This document shows, in pieces, positions 1 to 12,100 of a DNA stretch of 64,000 bases (within the stretch, counting starts at the first letter, position 1; the number at the start of each line of letters is the position of its first letter). The position numbers were made by a program, and so were the translations under genes. This DNA is from Mactromeris polynyma (taxonomy: Eukaryota > Mollusca > Bivalvia > Venerida > Mactridae): assembly GCA_032209605.1 (NCBI GenBank), contig JASFXZ010000001.1, positions 42,288,619 through 42,352,618 of the forward strand. Reading direction: 5' to 3'. The notes beneath the pieces are model-generated. The model saw nothing but the letters and a program-made list of their open reading frames with translations. It was not told where the DNA came from and did not search any database.

Positions 1-582
1 ATATTTATTGATTTAGGTTTATACAGTGCACATACAATTATGTTGACAATTACAGATATTGTACACACATTGAATAAAGCAGTATAACATGGACGTAAGT
101 GACATTATATAATTGATAACAATAGTATGTGTAATGTTCTAGACTTAAATGTGTTTCATTATATTTGATGAACAAAAAAAATATTAAGAAAACTCGAATA
201 ACGATGTACGAGCTGGCTCGCTATACATCTCCAGAAAAGGTTGTATGTATGTTATATTACTGTGTTTATGAGGTCGCCCGTCGCCGCGCACATTTTATAA
301 TGCACTTTATGGTATTTTGGTCGACCCGGTATGTCCCCCCGCAGACCATAAATAGACTTTTTGAAACCGAAGGGGGAAATTTACCTGCCAGTAGAGCAGT
401 ATAGGTCAAACAGACAATTTTTGAAGCCAAATACGGTCACTGCACAGTGCCAATGAGACTCATCGTACAGTCACCATTTTCCTGGTATCTAACCAGTACT
501 TTCCTGGAATCTACCCAGTACTTTCCTGGTTACATGCCAGTACTATGTTAGGTGGGAAACACTGAAAAGCATTTCTGTTTTA
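1..582. other. Gene-free flank with SINE body
   Basis: No gene is supported here. The first 70 bases weakly resemble the element at 941-1343 (both contain a run like TTATACAGTGCA), so they may be a second 3' remnant of the same retroelement. Bases 479-544 hold a 22-bp unit repeated three times (TTCCTGG..CCAGTAC). This probably belongs to the body of the SINE whose tRNA-like head is at 583-658. Confidence 0.4.
479..544. repeat. 22-bp tandem repeat, three copies
   Basis: Three consecutive imperfect copies of a 22-bp unit that begins TTTCCTGG and ends CCAGTAC. They sit just downstream, in minus orientation, of a tRNA-like head, so they are probably an internal part of that SINE. Confidence 0.7.
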
Positions 583-658
583 TCCGGCGAGACGAGGGAT
601 CGAACCCACGACCTTCGGATTAGTAGTGCAGCGTTAACCACTGAGCCAAAGGGCCACC
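583..658 (-). mobile_element. tRNA-derived SINE head
   Basis: Read on the minus strand, this 76-nt stretch has a good B box (GGTTCGATCCC) and an A-box-like TGGCTCAGTGG at tRNA spacing. The acceptor arms (GGTGGCC against CGCCGGA) pair poorly and the anticodon stem is broken, so it is a tRNA-like SINE promoter and not a working tRNA gene. Confidence 0.6.
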
Positions 659-940
659 TTCCAGAAAAGGTGGTAAGAATGGCTTCCCTTTATAATCAGG
701 GGAGGTCACTCTAAAAAAACTTTTAAAAAATAAGTCGGTAAGAGTGAGTTCCCATTATAACCAGGGGTGGTCATTCTAACAAATCTTTTAAAAAGTCTGT
801 AAGAGTGACTTCCTTTTAAATCGTGGGAGATCACTCTAAAAACCTAAAAAATAAGACCGTAAGAGGGATTTCCCTTTCTAATCAGGGAACGTCACTCTTA
901 AAACTAATAAAAAGTAAGTCGGAAAGAGTGACTTCCCTTT

Positions 941-1343
941 ATACAATACAATACAATACAAATAGTTTATTGCATTAAAACATAACATGTTTCATACCAA
1001 CATAATGTACATAATAACGAAAGACATGGTTTTGCAGGAGCTCATGATGTTATACAGTGCATATTCAAATGTTTAAATTTCATTACATTTATGGTGATAA
1101 AGATATTGATTAACAATATGTGTTCAAGTTTCTGATATTAAGGATGTACATTTTGTATAAGTTAAAGTTAATACCATTATCAGTTTCTAACAAGACTAGC
1201 ATAATAAATGTATTTGGATAAATTAATAAGAATATTTCGAGAGGTAGCTCTCATCAAATTAGTGAATTTCTGTTTCGTTGGCCACGTATAATAATAACGT
1301 TTAATATAGTTTGATCTTAAGTTAGCGTATTTGGAACAGATAA
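941..1343 (-). mobile_element. Truncated non-LTR retroelement 3' end
   Basis: This stretch breaks the flanking minisatellite cleanly between CCCTTTATA and the continuing AGCCAGGGG. On the minus strand it ends in AATAAA-like sequence followed by a run of TTGTA repeats (plus-strand ATACAATACAATACAAT, 941-960). That is what a 5'-truncated non-LTR insertion with a short-repeat tail looks like. No coding sequence is visible. The target duplication is unclear (ATA at most). Confidence 0.5.
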
Positions 1344-1446
1344 GCCAGGGGAGATCACTTCAAAACATAAAAAAATAAGTCCATAAGAGTAACTTCCCTT
1401 TATAATCAGGGGAGGTCATTCTAAAAAACTAAAAGTCCGTAATAGA

Positions 1447-1480
1447 AAAGACCTAAATACCACATGGTATTTAGGTCTTT
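1447..1480. repeat. Perfect 34-bp palindrome with flanking 7-bp repeat
   Basis: Two 16-nt arms (AAAGACCTAAATACCA and its complement) flank a 2-nt centre. The insertion sits inside one minisatellite unit and is bordered on both sides by GTAATAG, as a target-site duplication would be. Confidence 0.75.
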
Positions 1481-1582
1481 GGTAATAGTGACTTCCCTAT
1501 TACCAGGGGAGGTCACTCTAAAAAAATAAAAAAAATAAGTCGACAAGAGTGACTTCCCTTAATAATCAGGGGAGGTCAGAAT

Positions 1583-2344
1583 ACAGATCTGACGATCTTT
1601 AGGTGTATGTCTTTGTCCAATAAATTCGCATTAAATCCAATGGCGTTTCTCAGAAAAGCTGTCGTTTGAATTAAACAACTTGGTTTTTATATTGCGTTAA
1701 AATCGACAGTTTAATAAATTAGATATTAGCAAAAGTATAATATCTTAGTTCAGGATTTACGTCTTTACATTGTATGTCGGTGTCCCGGGGGCATATGCAA
1801 ACTTCACAAAACCTTGCTGTCACCTATAAAAATACACGTATCATAAACGTAATGGAAATATATTTCAGTAAAGTCTTACTGTTTTCAAGCTGTCGATATT
1901 CTGGCATATTTTCAATGGCAAATATTCTCCCCAAATTAAATGGGCATTTCTCTAAAGTCAAAGTCCAAAAAACAAAAGATAAATACACAAGTTATATTTT
2001 TTAGAAAAGATAAACGGCGTAGATAGAATGATGTCTTCCGGTATATTAATTGAAATAATGTTTTTTTGCGACATGTTAAAACATAAATCCTTACAAAAGA
2101 TTAACTCGGATCTATATATACTCTAATCTTGGACCTGTCTTATCAGGGTAATCTTATATATGCATACATGATTAAACATATTAACTACTTCCGGCAACAT
2201 TCGAACTGCTAATGTACGCACATCTTACGAAAACCCCGTTTGGTGCCTCTTGTGTGAACGATATCCCCGTTTGATGCCTCTTGTGTGAAAATATTATTGG
2301 TCAGATTTTAAAAAGCACACTTCGAGGACAGGATTTGGACAAGG
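1583..2344. other. Gene-free unique sequence before the triplication
   Basis: I see no gene. One 31-bp direct repeat (CCCCGTTTG.TGCCTCTTGTG) occurs twice in tandem around 2234-2290. A run of 13 G at 2343-2355 lies at the left edge of the first cassette, where sequence similar to the inner cassette junctions begins. Confidence 0.5.
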
Positions 2345-2389
2345 GGGGGGGGGGGTGCCATCAAAGATGTTTAAGATATTTAAGAGTGT

Positions 2390-3920
2390 ATATATCAACT
2401 TCAGGTCAGGTCATAGAGCATGCAAATATCAACCTCAGGTCAGATAATAAAGCATGTAAATATCAACGCAAGGAAATATTTTCTATTCTAGAAGAGATCC
2501 GTCGAATTCTAGACGAGCTGTAATATTGCAGTAACGTTTTAACGCAAACCGTATCATCCATACAGAAAACTCTTACATACTTACCATAAATATCTGTAAC
2601 AGTGCTCTCCCCTTAGATGTGTAGTTTGGTACGGTAAGACTTTCAGGTTATAACTACATCTATAAATCAACGCCAACACAGTTAATATAGCATAGATATT
2701 AACGGCAGATTAGGTTATAAAGCGTGTATAGATCATCGCAAGATCAGATAATAAAGCATGCATACAGCAACGCCAGGTCAGATAATAAAGCATGCATACA
2801 GCAACGCCAGGTCAGATAATAAAGCATGCATACATCAACGCCAGATCAGATAATAAAGCATGTATATATCAACGCAAGGTCATGTCATAGAGCATACAAA
2901 TATCAACGTCAGGTCAGATAATAAAGCATGTATATATCAACGCAAGGTCATGTCATAGAGCATACAAATATCAACGTCAGGTCAGATAATAAAGCATGTA
3001 TATATCAATGCAAGGTCAGGTCATAGAGCATGCAAATATGAACGCCAGTTCAGATCAAAAAGCATGTATATATCAACTCAAGGTCAGGTCATAGAGCATG
3101 CACATATCAACGTCAGGTCAGATAATAAAGGATGTATATATCAACTCAATGTCAGGTCATAGAACATGCAAATGTCAACGGCAGTTCAGATAATAAAGCA
3201 TGTGTATATCAACGCAAGGTCAGGTAATAGAGCATGTAAATGACAACGTCAGGTCAGATAATAAAGCATGTATATATGAACTCAAGGTCAGGTCATATAG
3301 CATGCATATATCAGCGCAAGGTCAGGTCATAGCGCATGCATATATCAACGCCAGGCCAGTTCCTTGCGCATGAATATATCAGGGCCAGGTCAGATAATAG
3401 AGCATGTATATATCAGCACACGGTCAGGTCATAGCGCATGTATATATCAACTTCAGGTCAGGTCATAGAGCATGTATATATCAACGCAAGGTCAGGTCAT
3501 AGAGCATGTATATATCACAGCCAGGTCAGGTCATAGAGCATGTATATATCAACGCAATGTCAGGTCATAGAGCATGTATATATCAACGCAATGTCAGGTC
3601 ATAGAGCATGTATATATCAACGCAATGTCAGGTCATAGAGCATGTATATATCAACGCCATGTCAGGTCATAGAGCATGTATATATCAACGTCAGGTCAGG
3701 TCATAGAGCATGTATATATCAAAGCAATGTCAGGTTATAGAGCATGCATATATCAACGCCAGGTCAGGTCACAGCGCATGTATATATCAACGTCAGGTCA
3801 GGTCATAGAGCATGTATATATCAACGCAATGTCAGGTCATAGAGCATGTATATATCAACGCCAGGTCAGGTCACAGCGCATGTATATATCAGCGCTAGGT
3901 CAGGACATAGAGAATATATA
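2390..3920. repeat. 34-bp minisatellite, copy 1
   Basis: About 40 units of 34 bp. Two variants are visible: one with CAGGTCAGATAATAAAGCATG, mostly in the left part, and one with AGGTCAGGTCATAGAGCATG in the right part. It is interrupted by about 180 bp of non-repeat sequence (2470-2660) that is present at the same place in all three cassettes. Open frames through the array arise because three units equal 34 codons. Confidence 0.9.
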
Positions 3921-4125
3921 AATATTTACAATACTGCAAATAAAAATCCACTAATTTCATTGGTTAAAGGCTCGCGTATAGGATTCTATATACACGGCGC
4001 TGACAGGGTATATGACGTCCGAACTCATTTCCCCTTCATGCGCCTCGTGACCATTTTCGCGCACGGCTCGACTCGAAAACTTTTATCTCTTGATGTCTGC
4101 AAGTTACTAGAAATTGACAATTGAT
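3921..4125. repeat. GC-richer module after the minisatellite, first member
   Basis: About 200 bp with an ATTGGTTAAAGGCTCGCG block, then TCTATATACACGGCGCTGAC and a CATGCGCCTCGTGAC block. Related members occur at 4776-4935, 16562-16783 (one truncated and one full) and 27716-27905. The CCAAT-type and TATA-like words suggest a promoter fragment or a SINE-like repeat, but no transcript is evident. Confidence 0.6.
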
Positions 4126-4571
4126 CTTCACACATGATTCAATAAATATTGAACAGATCACATGTGTGCTAGTATTAATATTCAAAACGATCCATTTTTT
4201 AAGGTTTGACCAAATTTCAGTTCGATAAACTCCATGAGATCAGACGCTTGAAAATAAAAATTAGAGTGCAAGCGCTAGCTTAACCATGTGTATTGAGGTA
4301 CCTTATGGGGTAATGTAATTAATTTTTAAGCAATAGAACGTGTGAGTAAAATAAAAATATTTGATCTACAGCAAGTAATTCCCGATATATTTTAAAAGGA
4401 AAACGTTTTAATTACTGATAGTATACGTTACTAAAACACTCTAAACAATTTTATGAACCAAAAAACAGCAAAAATGCACAGATCTAATTCTTATATCTAG
4501 AGCTAGGCATTGAAACATCGCTTGTTTAGCTAAATTCTTATGAAAACACGGATTTGCTGTATTATAAATTC
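4126..4571. other. Gene-free block of copies 1 and 3
   Basis: No gene seen. The block is shared with copy 3 (27903-28345) and absent from copy 2. Confidence 0.5.
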
Positions 4572-4709
4572 GTTATACTGGTTGTTGACAGGGTATATGG
4601 GGGAATATAACCTGTCTGTGATTCATATAACCCTCGGCCAACGCCTAGGGTTATATGGCACACAGACAGGTTATATTCCCCCATATACCCTGTCAACAAC
4701 CTGTATAAC
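4572..4709. mobile_element. Fold-back element (49-bp arms)
   Basis: Arms 4572-4620 and 4661-4709 are complementary over 49 nt with one mismatch. The 40-nt spacer contains a further 11-bp stem (CATATAACCCT against AGGGTTATATG). The whole 138 bp can form one long hairpin, typical of a fold-back or MITE-like element. The related site in copy 3 (28346-28446) has lost most of the inner left arm; copy 2 lacks it. Confidence 0.8.
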
Positions 4710-4775
4710 TAATAATATCGACATTTTCACCCATACGATGAATTGATAGTTTGTCCAAGGTATATAGTCACATTT

Positions 4776-4935
4776 ATAATACTGCAAATAAATATCCACT
4801 AATTTCATTGGTTAAAGGCTCGCGTTGGTTATAGGATTCTATATACACGGCGCTGACAGGGTATATGACGTTTTTCCCTTCATGCGCCTCGTGACAATTT
4901 TCGTTGACGGCTCGACTCGAAAACTTTTATGATAA
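4776..4935. repeat. GC-richer module, second member
   Basis: A second copy of the module at 3921-4125, with a small insertion (TTGGTTATAGG) and truncated after CTCGACTCGAAAACTTTTAT. Confidence 0.65.
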
Positions 4936-4939
4936 ATGA

Positions 4940-6829
4940 TCAAAGCCATGTTGGAAATGAAATTGACAACACGTAAAGATGGAAATAACTTGTTAACAAA
5001 GAAATCTAGAGAACGCTTTTAAACAGTCTGTAGTAACTGACGAGTTTTGCACATGAATAACCGTCACTGACACCGTCAGAGATGACACGAACTGTCTTGA
5101 ATGGTCTGGCGAAAGGGGTTTCTTCGCGTGGCTACGCTTCTCAGATACATAATACCTCAGGTTTTGTACATTCGAATTGTTGACCATTTGGGAGAGTCCC
5201 ATTGATCTAGATTCCGTGTGGTTGAAATTGACGTTTCCGTGAAAATAGCTGTGCCATGTTAACTAGAGCTATATATTGTTAAATGTTGCAGACGAAAAAT
5301 AAAGTAGCTTTAGTTTTCGACGTTACAGGCACTTAAATCAAAATACCCGCATGGCAAGATATCGCTATGTAAATAAATATATATAAAGAACATTCATTTG
5401 TTCGAAATTATGTGAAATACAAGCGGAAAACAACCGCATCTTACTTCGAAATGTCAACAAATATACCGGATGATGACGTCATGGTTTTCTAGTACATGTA
5501 CAAAAGAGAGGTCATCTCCTTTCAATACAAAGGGAGGCAATTCAATTTAGTTTCTACACTGATTTCCCTGTTGGGGTTACCAGTGGGGTAAAAAATAGTC
5601 CCAAAAATCGGAACAGTGAGAAATATCAAAATGTTATTTTCACTGTTTGAAACAGTGAAAATACCAATTTTTTTTCCACTGATAAATCTCTATAAACCAC
5701 TGGAAAGCATAAAATAAATAATGTTTACCTTTAAAGAATGCAGAAACTGACCGTCTTATTATCATTATTTGCGATTTTATGGTAAATTCGAGGTTAGATC
5801 GATACATAGATTCGAAAATCAACCAATGTTTAATACAGAATATATTATGCATGGCGCACTCCAAAACTTCCTTGTATAAAAGGAGCCCAAACTTATGAAT
5901 TAAAGATGTTTTAGCCATTGTAGCAACAACACTGAATGAAGTCCATTCAAATATTGTTGCGTTAAGATGAGCCAGATACATCTTTAACACAGCGAATATT
6001 TTTGCATATCACGCGCACAAATATCTTGGTCTCTTGTAACTTTTGCATTATTAAAAAAATGTCGAAAGAAAGAATGCATTCAGGCGTTACATTGTGTTGC
6101 GTCAAAACACTGAAAATAATCCCTTGTCAGTTTTAGTTTAAATGGAAATTCTTTATACGACAGACATATAAATTCAAAGCTTATGACATGTAAAATGCTA
6201 TTATATTCACAAGTAGATTGAAACGTTTGCAATGAATTAAAATTTATCAAATTTGTAATAGAAGTCGACTTGACAACAAATATAACATTTTTTTCTATAT
6301 TTAAAATGAAGTGACATAAAACTGTAAAATTATTGAGAATATGGAAAAAATATTCACATTTTTCTTTAAATCTGAAAGAAGGCTTTTCCAGACCGCTGTT
6401 CCTAATGCCTTCACTGTAATACCACGATATTTTGAAGTTTTAATGATACTAACCGATATTTAGACATGCAATTGTTTTCTTCATCAAAAACATTTAAAGT
6501 TTTCAATGTGCCATTTTAAACAAATCTCTACCACCTTATATTTTAAAGTTTAATTCTTGTCATTTATAAAAAAAACTTTAAAGCGGCAAGGCATATTCAT
6601 GTAAAAAAATAGGCAAACTAACTTCTCAGAGGAAGACGAGCAAACTTCGGTGGACAGCTGCTTAAAGGTACTGGGACAACGTAACAGAACACAGAACAGT
6701 ATTCCATAAGATATGCCGGCAGATATGCCAGCCTTAAAACATCATGGGTGATCAGGTTTGCTATTGCAAGTCTGATGATTAAGATGCGAACAGGTTCGAA
6801 CAGAATTATGAAAATACGGTAGTGGTGTG
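4940..6829. other. Non-coding block of the cassette
   Basis: No gene supported. A 116-codon minus-strand frame at 5640-5990 survives in copy 2 and partly in copy 3, but its few differences between copies are mostly amino-acid changing and it matches no family I recognise. A 25-bp perfect palindrome lies at 5637-5661. Confidence 0.5.
5637..5661. repeat. 25-bp palindrome, also in copy 2
   Basis: TTTTCACTGTTT and AAACAGTGAAAA flank a single G. It is identical at 17496-17520 in copy 2 and deleted in copy 3. Confidence 0.8.
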
Positions 6830-7055
6830 GTGCTTAATGAGGTGCTCGAAGCCACGCCCCTCTCTACACCAGCAGGGCATTCTTCCAATTGTACTAACCA
6901 GTCGGCTTTATTATCCCACACCGCTGCTCCGCTTACGTCACTACACTGCCTTTAACTTAATATAAATGCAGGTGGATGTGCACCCAGTGTGGGGCTCGAC
7001 CCCCCAACTCTCGCAAGTTCCTCTACCATTTCGTCAAATTCCACTACACAGCTTA
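6830..7055 (-). mobile_element. tRNA-like SINE remnant, copy 1
   Basis: On the minus strand two tRNA-like stretches follow each other. One has AATGGTAGAGG and GGTCGAGCCCC at A-box/B-box spacing, the other has ACTGGTTAGTA and GGCTTCGAGCACC. It is more GC-rich than its surroundings. Equivalents lie at about 18660-18895 and 29620-29850, so the insertion predates the triplication. Confidence 0.45.
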
Positions 7056-9121
7056 AGAAATAGATCTAGAATATTGATTGGTATTCTATGCTCAGAAGGA
7101 TGAAAACTTGCTTAAAAAGTTTTATTATTATTTTCTTGGGTTTTAACTTGAAGATATAATTTATTGAGGATTTAATACTTTATTTTACAGGTAAATGTCA
7201 TGACGTTAAGGATGCAGATTATTATTACGGCAAATGTGAAGTGCTGCTTAAAGTCACAATCACTCTTATGCTAATGATTGTAAGAGTTCATAATAGGAAT
7301 AATAAAACAAACCATTAAATTGCCAAATGATAATAATTAATCTGCATTGATATATATTCACCAATTTCATGTCTTAACAGTTTAAAATTAGACTTAGCAT
7401 TAATCAAATGATAATATTCTATTTTTAAAAGTTGTATGCTACAGTTGATACTGTACTTTAAATGTAAAACATATTTTAATTCCATGTAGGCCTACAATTC
7501 CACATACACTCTATTCGCATTCCATCTTCAAATTACCTTTTGATTGTCAGAAGTTTTATTGGGTGACTGATTATATAACTTTGATTGACTACTGCAACAG
7601 CTAGTATAGTTACTCTGTAAGATTTTTCTATACTTATTAATGTATTTCATTATTTTTTCAGAAATACCAGACAATTTCATGTGATATGAAGTGGATGAAT
7701 TGATAAAAAAGTTCATAACTGTTGTTGATTAATGCGAATAGTATTATCATTTTTGTTACGAACGTTACGAATGCCTATAACCATTCGTAGCATTTTCGTT
7801 TAAAGTTACGAATTCGCAGCGAATGCATGCGTACGAAAATATTGATAAAACGTTCTTGAGGTCGTAAGAACGTCGTAAGTATCTTACAAAAAAATCGTGC
7901 GTAAGAACGTTGATAAAACAGTCCGATTATACGCATCTATTTGTATGTATATATTTGAGATAAAATCTGGCGAGAATAAGAATATAGTCAATCTTATCGA
8001 TTAAGTCGATATATATATATACAATTACAGTACTGAGTATAATATAGTTGGTCATTACAGAAACAGTTGGAGTGTAATAATATGGAACATGGTAAGGAGC
8101 ACAAATTATATGCATTCACATTTATTGGTTTCTGGAACTCATCAGTTTTTATTTCGACCCGCTGGTGTACATTTTAAAAATTAAACGAATGAAATAAAAT
8201 GAAGTGACACAAAGAGCAGAGCGTGTTGCTATATTTCCTGCATCATAGCGCTATCATAAAACAGTATCGCATAGTCTAATAAATGTTAGAAATAACCAGC
8301 TTCAGGATGTAAATGCATGCATACATTGTTGTGCAAGTATATGAGGTGCTTTTTTTATTCAGTCATAGATTATTAAATATATATCAGTGCGAATGCTTCA
8401 AATGTTGTTATAATTTACATTTTGCAGTCATTTTTTTAGATCGTGCAAAATCACATTAAAGTTTTTTTTTAAATAATTTTTTATGAAATTGCGTTCTGAT
8501 TTTTGCGCAAAATTTGTACATTTTCATGTCACGTGTCAATAATCAGTCTGTCGAATTATACAATATTTTGTCATTTAAGTTTGAACTGCGCACCTTAGGA
8601 GCAATACTTATTGAAAATGACAGTAAGAAATTTTATTTTTAGATACTGATATTACCCTACCAGATAGCTATCCTCATGATAAATGGTAATTACCCCTCTT
8701 AATTAAAATTTTATGTCTCCTGGCAAAATATTGTATTGTATTCTTTGTTCTTCTTCAATCTGGCACGCTATTAGACTTCCCGGTAAAAAGGTTGCAACTC
8801 TAATTCAAAACATTCGTATTTTACAGTTCTTGTACGGATTTGACGGCATTCTGATTTGAGGAATTTATTTATTCCAGAATAATTCAAATTAATACACCCT
8901 TCGGTAGTAACGACAAATAATAACTTTGGACACTACGAATTATAGCAAATCTGTATGACAGCGAGTATTGCTTTAAGAGTATATATTTGTACATGTCATC
9001 TGCAAACCTCAAACACGTTTATATTTTGCTTCAGTCAGACTACGCATGTTTTACCAATTACGGTGTAAGATTGTTTAGATAAAACAATTCAGAAATAATA
9101 AACACCGTTGTCAGTAATCTA
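7056..9121. other. Gene-free block before LDLa gene 1
   Basis: No gene seen. The stretch 7757-7920 is dense in TTACGAA/TTCGTA and CGTAAGAACGT words and forms imperfect inverted repeats, so it may be a decayed transposon end. It is largely missing from copies 2 and 3. Confidence 0.45.
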
Positions 9122-9127
9122 TTTATT
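9122..9127 (-). terminator. Poly(A) signal AATAAA, LDLa gene 1
   Basis: AATAAA on the minus strand begins about 40 nt after the TAG stop at 9166-9168. Copy 3 has the same hexamer. Confidence 0.65.
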
Positions 9128-9165
9128 TGATATCATTATTATGTGTATAACAAGCGAGAAGGAAG

Positions 9166-12100
9166 CTATTCACACTCATCAGGACAGAAAGCAAATAGTT
9201 CGTCTTCTCCTCCCGGACAGTTCCAGAACTCGGCCTCTTCTGCACCACATTCGGCTTCACACAAAAGACCAAACGGAACACACACGTCCCCTGCACTACA
9301 GATAAAGGATCCTGCCCCACAGAAACACTGATGAGCTGAAATATAAATATGTGTATATGTCTCAGTAGAGGTAAGGTAGATGTAAATTTTGTTACGTGTT
9401 TAGGGAACGGTTGCTTGTTTCCCAGAATTTCGGATCTTGGTCAATGTTTAACGTACAACGCTTGTATAAATCGTCCTTAGGGAACAAGATAATGTGCGAC
9501 TGTAGCATTTCATTAATAAGCTTTACAGACTATGTACCATCTGAACCAGATGAGGTCGCTCGAGTTCACCACATAAGTGCATATGGTGCAAAATAGCATA
9601 CACAAATATCAGTATGGTTTCAGAGAAAAACATTCCCGTCAGTCTGCTCCAATACGTCCGCTAGAAATGTGGTTACAAGAAATTGATGAAGGTCACGTGA
9701 TAGGACCAGTATCACTCGATTTAAGAAAGGCATTTGATATGGTCGATTACATGATCCTTCTTCATAAACTTTAACTGTATCAATTCGTATCTTCCAAACC
9801 GAACACGGGTAGTAAACATTGTGATATCAAATACTATGTCAACTAAGATGGTTATTAAGAATAGAGTACCCCAGGGTTTTATATTAGGCCCTCCTTCTAT
9901 TATAAATGACATCACTTTAAATATCAATAATTCTAACATAGTTCTATATGCAGACGACACGACACTTTATGGAAAATGAAGGGAAAATCCTCAGGAAACG
10001 ACATACATGCCGATTGGTTCGAAACAAAGAATTAACCGTATCGAAAACCGTATTGAAGATTTGTCTCTAAATATTAATGATTTACCAATTAAAAATGTTC
10101 CTTATCAAAAGTTACAGGGTATTTTTTTATAGATCGACATTGAAGCTGGGATGAACAAATACGAAACGTAACAAAGAAAATAAACTCAAAGCTTTCGCTT
10201 TTAAAGCGTATATCATACTTTACAACTGATGATATGCAATTATTATTCTACAACTCGTATACAATACCTACTTTAGATTATTGTTGTATTGTATGGGATC
10301 TGTGTAGACAATCAAATATCACTAAACTTACAATTCTTCAAAAAAGAGCTGCCAAAATAATTTATGTAAACCATAACGAACACTGTCTGCATATCTCTTA
10401 GATAGCCTCCAATGGTTAACTGTTAATAGCAGACTCAAATATCATACTAGAGTTTTAATCTATAAATCATTAAATGAAATGGCTCCGGAGTATATAAAAG
10501 AATTATACCGTTTTGAAATAATCGCTCGTACAGCTTTCGTTGGCATGATTATTTCAGATTTACGGGAGGCATTTGACACTGTGGATCACTACATTTTACG
10601 TTTAAACCTTCAAGCTTCAGGTCTTGGTAATAATATTTTGAGACGGTTTTAATGCTATCTTTCAGACATACAACAGTTTGTAGACGTGTCTGCGACACGC
10701 TCTAATTGTGCGTCTATTACTGAATCTTAATTCGTTAATACGCAAAATAAAGTCAACTCCACATGATGTTAAATGCAATGTTTCAACAATTAACTCTACA
10801 TCTTCTTTGAAATACCTGGGTGCTATATTGGATCAAATTTTATCTTTTGATATCATGGCATGTTTAATTCTTAAAAAGGCTAAATCCAGACTGAAGTTTG
10901 TATACCGTAAAATCTTACTCAGCGCACACAAAACGTTTCCTTGATATGTCATTATTTCAGTGTCACTTATACTATGCCAGTTCCATTATAACTAACCAAA
11001 TCTAATATGTTCATATTTAGGATTGTATGTATTGAAATGCAATAATCTGTGATATTTAAACGATAACGAAATATCTTTCAATGCATTTAATATGGTGATA
11101 ATGTTATTAGTTATGTGGCAATTTGTGATATATTTATTTTCTTGTGATACTTTTAAATAAATAAATTGTTATGCCTCTCTATGTCATGCCATCAACACGT
11201 AGGACCACAATGGCAATACGAGTCGACTCTTTTTTGTGCTTTACCTTGAGGTAAATAAATTTATCTATATTCATATACATGTGTTCTATTTTAATGTTCC
11301 TTAATATCTAATTTTATACTTTGATATAAAGTAAAACTTAACGTATGCGATATAAAATATTCCTATGTTCTCCCATATTTTAAAATGTTATACTTACGAC
11401 AGTCGATCTCATCATCACCATGGGGACATTGTTCAGAGCCATCACATATTTTCTTTCCTGATATACATGTAACTCCATCCTGGCACAAATAGTTTCCTTC
11501 CCCACACTTACAGACATCAGCTTTAAAATTACAACATAACATTTCCACATCTATAGAGTATAATTACATCATACAAGAAAAGAAAAATCTTAGTGGTCGA
11601 GTGGTCAATGTCTATCACTCCAAACATATTTCGTCCAGGCCTAAGGGCCTTATTCACATAAGAGAGAATAAGTTGCTACAAGAAACGCCACATGCATAAT
11701 ACAATGCCTCCCCGTACAGACCTCCGGGAAAACAACAGTCCTTAAAACACTAGACATTTGAGTAGGTACAGGGATTAACACGTAAGTGAACAATGACGCA
11801 AGGAATGGCCCGGTCATAAAGGATAACCAAGGAGAGTCAACGAAGACAAACAGGAGGGGGGGGGGGGTTAATGAATGGAATACACCACAGGAAAAGCCAA
11901 GACAGTCGGCAACAGCAGGTCACAAAGGGAAGAATATAACATTGACACTATATCAAGTGAAGGAATTGCAAACGGGAAAAGGGAAATCTAAAACACAAAT
12001 ATAAATAATAACAATACGACGATTTACATTCTATGAACTGTCAGTAAACAATACTGGGGTTTAAATCGATTTAACAGCTAGCAGCTAACCTCACATCTAA

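Larger units (their letters stand above)
660..1582. repeat. Minisatellite of hairpin-forming ~64-bp units, interrupted
   Basis: Units of about 64 bp occupy 660-940 and 1344-1582. Each contains AGAGTGAC followed some 20 bases later by GTCACTCT, with an inner CCCT/AGGG pair, so each unit can fold into its own hairpin. The units are separated by A-rich linkers ending in AATAAGTC. The array is split by a retroelement fragment at 941-1343 and carries a separate palindromic insertion at 1447-1480. Confidence 0.7.

Noticed and set aside
583..658. A functional tRNA gene
   Set aside because: Acceptor and anticodon stems do not pair properly and a SINE-like body follows; the same reasoning applies to 52684-52755.
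2390..3920. CRISPR-like array
   Set aside because: The units are contiguous tandem repeats without unique spacers, and the genome is eukaryotic.
3676..4124. Overlapping frames across the 34-bp minisatellite with repeated MYIST peptides (also 16114-16497)
   Set aside because: The frames arise because the 34-bp unit lacks in-frame stops; they recur in several phases, change between cassettes and have no flanking gene signals.
5640..5990. 116-codon minus-strand frame conserved in copies 1 and 2 (17499-17849) and partly in copy 3 (28553-28846)
   Set aside because: The cassettes are too recent for conservation to mean much. The few differences are mostly replacements, copy 3 is truncated, and no family is recognisable.
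11786..12004. Plus-strand 72-codon frame with a poly-G/Gly run
   Set aside because: The G run changes length between cassettes (shifting the frame) and the region is part of a repeat inside an intron.
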